NCBI GenBank assembly: GCA_022572335.1
Contig: JACZWD010000147.1
Span: 1 to 6,689, forward strand
Source of the DNA: Pseudomonadota bacterium
GTDB lineage: Bacteria; Pseudomonadota; Alphaproteobacteria; Rhodospirillales; 2-02-FULL-58-16
Length of the DNA: 6,689 nt
Direction: 5' to 3'
The position numbers and the translations under genes were made by a program. Numbering within the stretch: position 1 is the stretch's first letter; each line of letters opens with the position of its first letter. Of the stretch, positions 1 through 5,835 are shown in pieces. The notes under the pieces were generated by a model, which was given only the letters and a program-made list of their open reading frames with translations, ran no database searches and was not told the DNA's origin.

Positions 1-600
1 ATCCACGGGTACAGCCGCTTCGTCCATATGATGAAGTATCTGCTGCCGGCCGTGGCGATGGTGCTGGTCGCCCTGGTGGCGGTGTGGCCCCACCTTAAGA
101 CGAAGGACAACAGCTTTCGCATCGGGTTTTCCGCGTTGAAGGCGCGGGAGACGGGAGACCCCAGCATGCTCAATGCCCGCTACGTGGGCAGCGACAAAAA
201 CGATCAGCTCTTTTCCATCACCGCCGACCTGGTCAGGAACGCGATGAAGGACGCCGCCACGGTGGAACTGGTGATGCCCAAGGCCGACATCACGTTGGAA
301 GACGGATCCTGGCTTGTCCTGACGGCGGAGAACGGGATCTTCAGCCGCGCCGCCAAGACGCTGGAACTGGCCGGCGCGGTCAACCTGTTCCACGACTCGG
401 GCTACGAGTTCCGCACCGAAAGCGCCACCATCGACCTGGATAACGGAAGCGCGGTGGGCACGGAGCCGGTGGAAGGGCAGGGGCCGTTCGGCGATCTCAG
501 CGGCGAAGGGTTCGTCCTGCGCGAAAAGGGCAAGACCATCATCTTCACCGGCAACGCCAGACTGCTCATCTATCCGGGGATCGGAAGGCCGGGGCAATGA
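1..600 (+). CDS. lptC: LPS export ABC transporter periplasmic protein LptC (5' partial)
   Basis: LptC is a bitopic inner-membrane protein that receives lipopolysaccharide from the LptB2FG extractor and passes it to LptA in the periplasm. An ATG lies at 28, but the reading frame is open to base 1 and codes IHGYSRFVHMMKYLLPAVAM. YSRFV followed by a K-LLP segment is what I recall of alphaproteobacterial LptC N-termini, so the true start is probably upstream of the window and Met at 28 or 31 is internal. About 199 residues are visible: one membrane helix (roughly visible residues 13-30, LLPAVAMVLVALVAVWP), then a periplasmic part with alternating beta-strand pattern (ITADLV, ITLEDGSWLVLTAENGIF, ELAGAVNLFHDSGYEFRTESATIDL), typical of the OstA/LptC jellyroll. 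The stop overlaps the lptA start in an ATGA, indicating translational coupling. The identity is secure from the fold pattern and neighbours; the exact start is not visible. Confidence 0.9.
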   Translation: MHGYSRFVHMMKYLLPAVAMVLVALVAVWPHLKTKDNSFRIGFSALKARETGDPSMLNARYVGSDKNDQLFSITADLVRNAMKDAATVELVMPKADITLEDGSWLVLTAENGIFSRAAKTLELAGAVNLFHDSGYEFRTESATIDLDNGSAVGTEPVEGQGPFGDLSGEGFVLREKGKTIIFTGNARLLIYPGIGRPGQ

Positions 601-1451
601 CCGCCGGCCCGCCCGTGACCGGTCGGCGCGCCGCCCTCGGCGCCGCCGTTGTGGCGGTGGGCCTGGGGCTGGGTTCCCTGCCCGTTGCCGGCCCGGTCCT
701 CGCCCAGAGCCTCAGTGTAATCGGCGGCGGCGCAAACACACCGATCGAGATTTATGCCGAAGACGGCATCGAATGGCAGCAGGAGAAGCGGCTCTTCCTG
801 GCCCGCGGCAACGCCCGTGCGGTGCGCGGCGAGGTGGAGGTGCGTGCCGACGTGCTCACCGCGTACTACCGGGAAACACCGGAAGGCGGCACCGACATCT
901 GGCGCCTTCACGCCGACGGCAATGTGCGGATTTCCTCGCCCGGCGAAAAGGCCTACGGCGAAAAAGGGATTTACGACGTCGACAACGGCATCCTCGTGCT
1001 CAGCGGCGGACGCGTCCGGCTGGTCACCGAGGAGGATGAGATCACCGCCGAAAGGCAACTGGAATACTGGGAGAAAAAACAGATGGTGGTGGCCCGGGGC
1101 AACGCCTCCGCGGTGCGCGGTGACAAACGGTTGCGCGCCGACGTGCTGGCGGCCTATTTCCGCGAGGACAAGAACGGCAAATCCGCCATCTACCGCGTCG
1201 AAGCCTTCGACAACGTCCGCATCAAGACCGCCAAGGACGACGCCAGGGCCGACCGGGCGGTCTACAACGTGCAAAGCGGTATCGCCACGCTCACCGGATC
1301 GGTTAAGATCATCCGCGGAAGAAATCAGCTCCGCGGTTGCCGTGCGGAAATTAACCTGAATACGGGGATCAGCAAGGTGTTCGGCTGCGGTCGACCGGGT
1401 TCCGGCGGCGAACCGGTGCGGGGCATAATCCAGCCCGTAAAGAAAAAGTAA
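597..1451 (+). CDS. lptA: LPS transport periplasmic bridge protein LptA, enlarged by an internal repeat
   Basis: LptA forms the periplasmic beta-jellyroll bridge that carries LPS from LptC to LptD. The 284-residue product starts with a likely signal peptide: RR at 10-11, a hydrophobic stretch at about 12-35, and probable cleavage after VLA at 36. The mature part shows the OstA pattern of strands with LFLARGNARAVRG and DVLTAYYRE motifs. Residues 49-145 and 146-242 align without gaps at an offset of 97 (for example ARGNARAVRG 69-78 with ARGNASAVRG 166-175, and DVLTAYYRE 85-93 with DVLAAYFRE 182-190). A partial third unit follows (QLRGCRAEINLNTG). This explains why the protein is about 100 residues longer than the 185-residue E. 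coli LptA. Two cysteines, C248 and C264, could form a periplasmic disulfide (inference). The tail is basic (VKKK). The ATG at 597 overlaps the lptC stop by four bases. Confidence 0.92.
   Translation: MTAGPPVTGRRAALGAAVVAVGLGLGSLPVAGPVLAQSLSVIGGGANTPIEIYAEDGIEWQQEKRLFLARGNARAVRGEVEVRADVLTAYYRETPEGGTDIWRLHADGNVRISSPGEKAYGEKGIYDVDNGILVLSGGRVRLVTEEDEITAERQLEYWEKKQMVVARGNASAVRGDKRLRADVLAAYFREDKNGKSAIYRVEAFDNVRIKTAKDDARADRAVYNVQSGIATLTGSVKIIRGRNQLRGCRAEINLNTGISKVFGCGRPGSGGEPVRGIIQPVKKK
741..1322 (+). repeat. In-frame tandem duplication within lptA (2 x 291 bp, 97 codons)
   Basis: Codons 49-145 (741-1031) and 146-242 (1032-1322) encode homologous beta-strand units in exact 97-residue register. Matching landmarks include I-x-AE...(I/L)E(W/Y), ARGNAxAVRG, RADVLxAY(Y/F)RE, DNVRI-like strands and (I/V)Y(D/N)V..GI..L.G. 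The similarity is at protein level and clearly diverged, so the duplication is old and not an assembly artefact. Confidence 0.85.
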
Positions 1452-1483
1452 ACCTCTGGGTGCGTAGGGTCCAAGCTGGCCTC

Positions 1484-2296
1484 ATGAAGACACAGCAGAA
1501 CCATTCGAATCCACCCGGGGATGGGCGCGAAGGCGCGGACGACACCAGCACCGGCCCGCGCCTGGTGGCCTTCAACCACGGGCTTGTCGCCAAATCCATG
1601 GGCAAAAGCTTCAAGAAGCGCCCCGTGGTGCGCGGCGTCAGCCTGTCCATCCAGCGCGGCGAGGTCGTGGGTCTCTTGGGGCCGAACGGCGCCGGTAAGA
1701 CAACGTGTTTCTACATTATCATGGGGCTTCTGCCGCCCGACTACGGGACCATACACCTGGACGGCGAAGATATCACCGAACTGCCCATGTATCGCCGGGC
1801 GCGGCTGGGCATCGGATACCTTCCCCAGGAAGCGTCCATCTTCCGCGGCCTGTCCGTGGAGAACAACATCCGCGCCGTGCTCGAGGTGGTGGAGAAATCG
1901 CGCGACCGGCGGGAGGCGATTCTGGAGGCGCTGCTGGCGGAATTCTCCATTACCCACTTGCGCCGCACCCCGGCGCTGGCCCTCTCCGGCGGCGAACGCC
2001 GCCGGGTGGAGATCGCCAGGGCGCTCGCCTCCAATCCCCATTTCATCCTGCTGGACGAGCCCTTCGCGGGTATCGACCCCATCGCCGTCCGCGACATCCG
2101 CGACCTGGTCGTCCATCTCAAGGACCGCGGAATCGGGGTGTTGATCACCGATCATAACGTCAGAGAGACGCTGGATGTCATTGATCGTGCCTACATTATC
2201 CACGAAGGCACGATGTTGATGGAAGGCGCGCCATCGGAGATCGTCGGCAACGAGGATGTCAGGCGTGTTTACCTGGGTGATCGTTTCAGGCTTTAA
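1484..2296 (+). CDS. lptB: LPS export ABC transporter ATP-binding protein LptB
   Basis: LptB is the cytoplasmic ATPase of LptB2FG and powers extraction of LPS from the inner membrane. All ABC motifs are intact in the 270-residue product: Walker A GPNGAGKT at 66-73, Q-loop in GYLPQEASIF (Q115), signature LSGGERRRVE at 167-176, Walker B FILLDEP at 187-193 with catalytic E192, and the switch histidine in ITDHNV (H224). YLPQEASIF, LSGGERRRVEIARAL and the C-terminal VYLGDRFRL are LptB-specific and separate it from the related LivF/LivG proteins. The N-terminus carries about 30 extra polar residues before the ABC core compared with the 241-residue E. coli protein. ATG 1484 is chosen over GTG 1460 and the internal ATG 1598; none has a strong Shine-Dalgarno, so the start is uncertain. 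The gene begins 32 bases after lptA, in the same operon. Confidence 0.95.
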   Translation: MKTQQNHSNPPGDGREGADDTSTGPRLVAFNHGLVAKSMGKSFKKRPVVRGVSLSIQRGEVVGLLGPNGAGKTTCFYIIMGLLPPDYGTIHLDGEDITELPMYRRARLGIGYLPQEASIFRGLSVENNIRAVLEVVEKSRDRREAILEALLAEFSITHLRRTPALALSGGERRRVEIARALASNPHFILLDEPFAGIDPIAVRDIRDLVVHLKDRGIGVLITDHNVRETLDVIDRAYIIHEGTMLMEGAPSEIVGNEDVRRVYLGDRFRL

Positions 2297-2425
2297 CAGG
2301 CGGCCGAGACCGGCGTTTGGTCTCCTCCGAAACGGCGTCAGCGAAAGGAGTCCCGAACGGCCTCCATGGGTCGATGCCGGGCGCCGGCGGCGCCTTGGCT
2401 TGGCGGGTACGGGACGGAACCCGAG
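2297..2425 (+). other. lptB-rpoN intergenic spacer with two small inverted repeats
   Basis: The 129-base spacer holds GAGACC/GGTCTC (2306-2311 and 2319-2324, 7-base loop) and a GC palindrome pair GGCGCC-ggc-GGCGCC (2380-2394). Neither is followed by a T-run, so neither looks like an intrinsic terminator, and readthrough from lptB into rpoN is likely. I see no convincing -35/-10 pair. An AGGAG at 2346-2350 lies 15 bases before an in-frame ATG at 2366, which leaves some doubt about the rpoN start. Confidence 0.4.
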
Positions 2426-3964
2426 ATGGCGTTGATCCCCCGGCTTGAACTGAGGCAGGGCCAAGCCCTCGTCATGACGCCGCAGCTTCAGCAGGCGATC
2501 AAGCTGCTGCAGTTCTCCAACCTGGAACTGGCCACCTACGTGGAACAGGAGCTGGCCGAGAACCCACTTCTGGAACCGGACGACGAAGGCGGCGACGGCC
2601 TCGACGGGGCGCAATCGGAGGCGGCGCCCGAGGCAAGCCAGGACGACGGCGTCGACGACGAAACCGATCCCCTCGAGCCCATCGACTTCGCGGCCGACGC
2701 CGACCCGAGCTTTCCCGACAACGCCGACCTGGACGTGGATTACGACAACCTGTGGAACGCCGACAGTCCCTTTGACGCCGTCGGGGGCGGCCCCCAGCCC
2801 ACGGCCTTTGCCGACTGGGGGTCCGGAGGCGGGAGCGGCTTCGACACCGCCGGTCCCAGCCTGGAGCAGACGCTCTCGGACAAGGTGTCCCTGCGCCAGC
2901 ACCTGACCAGCCAACTGTCCTTGATGCTGAACGACCCGGTGGACCGGCTGATCGGCGTGCACCTGATCGACATGGTCGACGAATCCGGGTACCTCGTCGG
3001 CGATCTTGCTCCGGTGGCCGCCCTGCTCGACTGCGGCGTCGAGCGGGTGGAGGCGGCCCTGGCCAAGCTCCAGCAATTCGACCCGGCCGGAATCTTCGCC
3101 CGCTCCCTGGCCGAATGCCTGGCCCTCCAGCTACGCGACCGGGACCGCCTGGACCCGGCCATGCAGACCCTGCTCGACAACCTGGACCTGGTGGCCAAGC
3201 GGGACCTCGACGCGTTGATGGCGGTGTGCGGCGTGGACGCGGACGACATGGCCGACATGATGGCGGAGATTCGGGCGTTGAACCCGAAGCCGGCGCTGGA
3301 GTTTGACCAGGTCGCGGCCGAGCCGATCACGCCCGACGTCTTCATGCGCTCCCGGCGCGGCGGCGGCTGGATCATCGAACTCAACAGCGACACCCTGCCC
3401 AGGGTCCTGGTCAACAATCGCTATTACACGCAAATCCGCCGCGCCGCCTGCTCCAGAGAGGACAAGCAGTACATCAGCGGCTGCCTCCAGTCGGCCAACT
3501 GGCTGGTGAAATCCCTTCATCAGCGGGCGACCACCATCCTCAAGGTGGCCACAGAGATCGTGCGTCAACAGGACGGTTTTTTTGCCAAAGGCGTGCAGTA
3601 CCTGCGTCCTTTGGTGCTGCGGGACATCGCCGAGGCCATCGAAATGCACGAAAGCACGGTCAGCCGCGTGACCTCGAACAAGTACATGGCCACGCCCAGG
3701 GGCATTTACGAACTCAAGTATTTCTTCACCCCGGCGATCAGCAGTTCCGCCGGCGGCGAGGCCCATTCCTCGGTGTCGGTTCGCCACCGCATCAAGGCCC
3801 TGATCGACGCCGAATCCCCGCGCCAGCCGTTGTCCGACGACAAGATCGTCGCCCTCCTCGGCACGGAGGAAATCGGCATCGCCCGGCGTACCGTGGCCAA
3901 ATACCGGGAAGCCATGCGCATACCGTCGTCCGTGCAACGCCGCCGCGCCAAGGCATCGCTGTAA
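2426..3964 (+). CDS. rpoN: RNA polymerase sigma-54 factor RpoN
   Basis: Sigma-54 directs core polymerase to -24/-12 promoters and needs AAA+ enhancer-binding activators to open them; in alphaproteobacteria it typically serves nitrogen metabolism, motility or transport. From ATG 2426 the product is 512 residues. Region I (1-50) is the Gln/Leu-rich activator-interacting segment LRQGQALVMTPQLQQAIKLL. Region II (about 51-140) is a strongly acidic, Gly-rich, low-complexity linker. The core-binding domain follows (about 145-340). The helix-turn-helix for the -12 element lies at about 397-427 (LRDIAEAIEMHESTVSRV), and the RpoN box ARRTVAKYRE at 486-495 reads the -24 element. The frame extends to ATG 2366, adding 20 residues, but sigma-54 proteins normally begin just before the IPRLELRQGQ segment, so 2426 is preferred although its Shine-Dalgarno is weak. 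The gene sits between lptB and hpf, as in E. coli. Confidence 0.96.
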   Translation: MALIPRLELRQGQALVMTPQLQQAIKLLQFSNLELATYVEQELAENPLLEPDDEGGDGLDGAQSEAAPEASQDDGVDDETDPLEPIDFAADADPSFPDNADLDVDYDNLWNADSPFDAVGGGPQPTAFADWGSGGGSGFDTAGPSLEQTLSDKVSLRQHLTSQLSLMLNDPVDRLIGVHLIDMVDESGYLVGDLAPVAALLDCGVERVEAALAKLQQFDPAGIFARSLAECLALQLRDRDRLDPAMQTLLDNLDLVAKRDLDALMAVCGVDADDMADMMAEIRALNPKPALEFDQVAAEPITPDVFMRSRRGGGWIIELNSDTLPRVLVNNRYYTQIRRAACSREDKQYISGCLQSANWLVKSLHQRATTILKVATEIVRQQDGFFAKGVQYLRPLVLRDIAEAIEMHESTVSRVTSNKYMATPRGIYELKYFFTPAISSSAGGEAHSSVSVRHRIKALIDAESPRQPLSDDKIVALLGTEEIGIARRTVAKYREAMRIPSSVQRRRAKASL

Positions 3965-4156
3965 GGGATTGGTCATTGGGTTAAATCCGTGTTCGGCGCC
4001 TATTGACTCTGGTGGGAGTGGCCACTAACTTCCGGCCTTCGCACGCCACCGCCGCGGATTTGACGGTGTGATGAGTGCGCCGTTTCCGGTGCTGATCGGC
4101 AGGAAACGTGCCTCTCCGGACAGCTGTGAGGCTTTATCGGCCAAGTCGGCTTTCTT
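3965..4156 (+). other. rpoN-hpf intergenic region and hpf leader
   Basis: This 192-base region contains the predicted hpf promoter and a leader of about 120 nt. No T-rich hairpin terminator for rpoN is visible. The only stem after the rpoN stop is GGATT/AATCC (3966-3970 and 3984-3988), which is weak. A frame opening at 4068-4071 overlaps hpf out of register and is not supported as a gene. The leader lacks a clear Shine-Dalgarno immediately before the hpf ATG. Confidence 0.5.
4003..4031 (+). promoter_or_regulatory. Predicted sigma-70-type promoter for hpf-ptsN
   Basis: TTGACT (4003-4008) and TAACTT (4026-4031) are separated by exactly 17 bases, a good housekeeping promoter by sequence, with transcription expected to start near 4038. 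A perfect 10-bp palindrome, AGTGGCCACT (4017-4026), fills the second half of the spacer and touches the -10 box, where a regulator could bind. Independent transcription of hpf fits its need for growth-phase control. This is prediction from sequence only. Confidence 0.6.
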
Positions 4157-4732
4157 ATGGAAATATCGGTCAAAGGAAAGCACCTGGACGTCGGCGTCGC
4201 CCTCAGGGGCTATGTCGAGGATCAGCTACAAAACACCGTCGCGAAATATTTCAACCGGGCCGTCGACGGAACGGTGGTCATCTCACGCGAAGGCCGCATG
4301 TTCCGCGTCGACATCTCGGTGCACGCGGGCCGCGGCATGGTCATGCAGAGCGGGGGCGCGGCCGATGAAGCGTACGCCGCCTTCGACGGAGCGCTGGGAC
4401 ACATCGCCAAGCGGCTGCGGCGCTACAAGCGGCGGCTCTGCAACCACCACAAGGTGCGTGGCCCCGAGGAGACCTTGGCGGCCCAGCAATACATCATCGC
4501 CGTGGAAAGCGACGACGAAGAAGTGCCCGAGGATGCCCAGCCCGCGATCATCGCCGAGATGGCGCACGAGATCGCCACGCTGACCGTGGGCGAAGCGGTC
4601 ATGCGCATGGACCTGGCCGACGTGCCGGTGATGATGTTCCGCAACCGGGGCCACGGCGGCCTCAACGTGGTCTACCGGCGTGACGACGGCAATGTCGGGT
4701 GGATCGATCCGAGAGATTCCAAACAGGTGTAA
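4157..4732 (+). CDS. hpf: Long-form ribosome hibernation promoting factor HPF
   Basis: Long HPF binds the 30S decoding centre and dimerises ribosomes into inactive 100S particles in stationary phase or starvation. The 191-residue product has the N-terminal S30AE domain at 1 to about 105 (MEISVKGKHLDVGVALRGYV at the start, then a basic helix AKRLRRYKRRLCNHHK near 84-99). A linker rich in Asp, Glu and Ala (about 112-135) leads to the C-terminal dimerisation domain at about 141-185 (VGEAVMRMDLADVPVMMFRN, GGLNVVYRR, GNVGWIDP). This two-domain form is typical of most bacteria, unlike the short E. coli HPF. The frame is closed by TGA at 4127-4129 and has no other start codon before ATG 4157, so the start is firm even though no clear Shine-Dalgarno precedes it. 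ptsN follows 16 bases later, suggesting co-transcription. Confidence 0.94.
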   Translation: MEISVKGKHLDVGVALRGYVEDQLQNTVAKYFNRAVDGTVVISREGRMFRVDISVHAGRGMVMQSGGAADEAYAAFDGALGHIAKRLRRYKRRLCNHHKVRGPEETLAAQQYIIAVESDDEEVPEDAQPAIIAEMAHEIATLTVGEAVMRMDLADVPVMMFRNRGHGGLNVVYRRDDGNVGWIDPRDSKQV

Positions 4733-4748
4733 GGGCTGAGAAACGGTC

Positions 4749-5213
4749 ATGGAAATCAACGAACTCATCAGTGCCCAGTCCGTTATCCCGAATTTGCGCG
4801 CCTCCAGCAAGAAACAGGCCCTGCAGGACCTCGCCCGGCGGGCGGCCGATATCACCGGGCTGCACGAGCGGGCCATCTTCGACGTCCTTATGGAACGCGA
4901 GCGCCTGGGTACCACCGGCGTCGGCAACGGCATCGCCATTCCGCACGGCAAGATGGCCAACCTGGACCGCCTTTACGGCCTGTTCGCGCGCCTCGAGCAC
5001 TCGGTCGATTTCCAGTCCATCGACGAACAGCCGGTGGATTTGATCTTTTTGCTGCTGGCTCCGGAATCCGCCGGTGCCGATCACCTCAAGGCCCTGGCGC
5101 GGGTTTCCCGGTTGCTGCGCGACGGCAGCGTCTGCGAGAAACTCCGCGGAACCGACGACGCGGAGGCGCTCTTCGCCCTTCTCACCGAATCCATGGAAAA
5201 CCGCGCCGCCTGA
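4749..5213 (+). CDS. ptsN: Nitrogen-regulatory PTS EIIA component PtsN (EIIA-Ntr)
   Basis: EIIA-Ntr is the last phosphoacceptor of the regulatory PTS-Ntr chain (PtsP to NPr to PtsN). It carries no sugar but controls potassium transport, stress and nitrogen/carbon balance according to its phosphorylation state. The 154-residue protein matches a single PTS EIIA type-2 domain: LISAQSVIPNLRASSKKQAL at 6-25, then ERLGTTGVGNGIAIPHGK at 51-68. H66 in IPHGK is the phosphorylated histidine. DFQSIDEQPVDLIFLLLAPE and HLKALARVSRLLRD are further family segments. The start at 4749 has a weak AAGGG (4731-4735). The adjacency to rpoN and hpf is classical and reflects the historical name of the family; here ptsO and rapZ do not follow as they do in E. 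coli. Confidence 0.95.
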   Translation: MEINELISAQSVIPNLRASSKKQALQDLARRAADITGLHERAIFDVLMERERLGTTGVGNGIAIPHGKMANLDRLYGLFARLEHSVDFQSIDEQPVDLIFLLLAPESAGADHLKALARVSRLLRDGSVCEKLRGTDDAEALFALLTESMENRAA

Positions 5214-5227
5214 GCGGACGCCCCCCC

Positions 5228-5356
5228 GGGGGGCCACCGGGGGGTGTCCCCCCGGGCATTAAAAATGCGGGGGACACCCCCGCGACCCCCGGGGGGGGCC
5301 ACCGGGGGGTGTCCCCCCGGGCATTAAAAATGCGGGGGACGCCCCCGCGACCCCCG
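5228..5356. repeat. Two tandem copies of a 65-bp G/C-run hairpin element
   Basis: 5228-5291 and 5293-5356 are identical at 63 of 64 aligned positions (A5276 against G5341) with a period of 65. Each unit contains runs of five to six G or C and a central AT island GCATT-AAA-AATGC. Each unit folds on itself: in copy 1 the inner stem 5256-5260/5264-5268 continues, after small bulges, into 5249-5253/5269-5273 and 5240-5247/5274-5281, about 18 base pairs. In copy 2 the single change turns one U-A pair into U-G in a + strand transcript, so the hairpin survives. The near identity implies recent duplication. The layout resembles REP-like or MITE-like dispersed palindromes, but membership in a family cannot be seen from one window. 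Confidence 0.9.
5239..5348. terminator. Probable bidirectional terminator between convergent ptsN and hsp20
   Basis: Two very stable GC stem-loops (5240-5281 and 5305-5346) fill the gap between the ptsN stop (5213) and the hsp20 stop (5362), which point towards each other. The stems are not followed by a U-tract outside the hairpin; the A/T run is inside the loop. Termination would therefore be by strong pausing or roadblock rather than a canonical intrinsic mechanism. The role is inferred from position and stability. Confidence 0.5.
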
Positions 5357-5361
5357 CGCCG

Positions 5362-5835
5362 TTACTTTTTGGTCTCGACGTCGATGGTCTTCGCACCGCG
5401 GGGTCCGCTTTCGCCCCCGGGCGGGGCGTATTCGATCTTGATGGTGCGCACCTCGGGTTCCAGGGTCCTGCGCTCCAGGTCGATGTGCAGAAGACCGTTA
5501 TCGAGCACCGCGCCGGTGATCTCGATCCCCTCGGCGACCACGAAACTGCGCTGGAACTGGCGCGCGGCGATGCCCCGGTGCAGGAACACCCGGCCGGTTT
5601 CGTCCTCGCTGTTGCGGCCGCGGATGACCAGTTGGTTGTCCTCCACCGAGACGTTCAGGTCGTCCACGAAAAACCCCGCCACGGCCAGGGTGATGCGCAG
5701 GCCGTTGTCGCCGATCTGCTCGATGTTGTAGGGCGGGTATCCCTCGCCCGACGTCTTGGCGACGTTGTCGAGAATCCGCTCGAAGTGTTCAAAACCCAGC
5801 AACAGGGGATTGTCGAAGCCGGCAAACCGAGACAT
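5362..5835 (-). CDS. Small heat-shock protein, Hsp20/IbpA family
   Basis: Small heat-shock proteins are ATP-independent cytoplasmic holdases that bind unfolding proteins and hand them to DnaK/ClpB. The 157-residue product has a short hydrophobic N-arm (FDNPLLLGFEHFERILDNV, 7-25), and YPPYNIE at 33-39 opens the alpha-crystallin domain as in IbpA proteins. The domain runs to about 128 with LRITLAVAGF, DNQLVIRGR, and the signature AVLDNGLLHIDLER at 109-122. An I-x-I motif at 132-134 (IKI) would dock into neighbouring subunits during oligomerisation. The C-terminal tail is Gly/Pro/Lys-rich. The start is firm: AGAGGAGA ends 8 bases before the ATG at 5835-5833. The gene is preceded by a predicted heat-shock promoter and a ROSE-like leader, and it converges on ptsN. 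IbpA/HspA-type naming is possible, but paralogues are common in alphaproteobacteria, so no symbol is given. Confidence 0.94.
   Translation of the reverse strand: MSRFAGFDNPLLLGFEHFERILDNVAKTSGEGYPPYNIEQIGDNGLRITLAVAGFFVDDLNVSVEDNQLVIRGRNSEDETGRVFLHRGIAARQFQRSFVVAEGIEITGAVLDNGLLHIDLERRTLEPEVRTIKIEYAPPGGESGPRGAKTIDVETKK

Noticed and set aside
2306..2324. GAGACC/GGTCTC inverted repeat after lptB as a terminator
   Set aside because: Only a 6-bp stem with no T-run after it; too weak to call.
1325..3076. A 583-codon open frame on the - strand opposite lptB and rpoN
   Set aside because: It runs antisense to two clearly conserved genes, has no recognisable domain, and long antisense frames are expected in GC-rich coding DNA.
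3131..3976. A 281-codon - strand frame opposite rpoN
   Set aside because: Its low-complexity His/Gly/Val/Arg composition mirrors codon bias of the real rpoN gene; no family resemblance.
4015..4035. Possible sigma-54 promoter before hpf (TGGC near 4019)
   Set aside because: No GC at the required -12 spacing after the GG; the sigma-70-type boxes fit much better.
4060..4090. Second TTGACG (4060-4065) in the hpf leader as a promoter
   Set aside because: No acceptable -10 box at 16-18 bases downstream.
4068..4583. A + strand frame starting in the hpf leader and overlapping hpf out of register
   Set aside because: Its product is Ser/Arg/Thr-rich as expected for a shifted frame, and the overlapping HPF sequence is strongly conserved-looking.
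5228..5356. CRISPR-like array
   Set aside because: Only two contiguous copies with no spacers; each unit is a self-complementary hairpin, so it is a tandem repeat, not a CRISPR.
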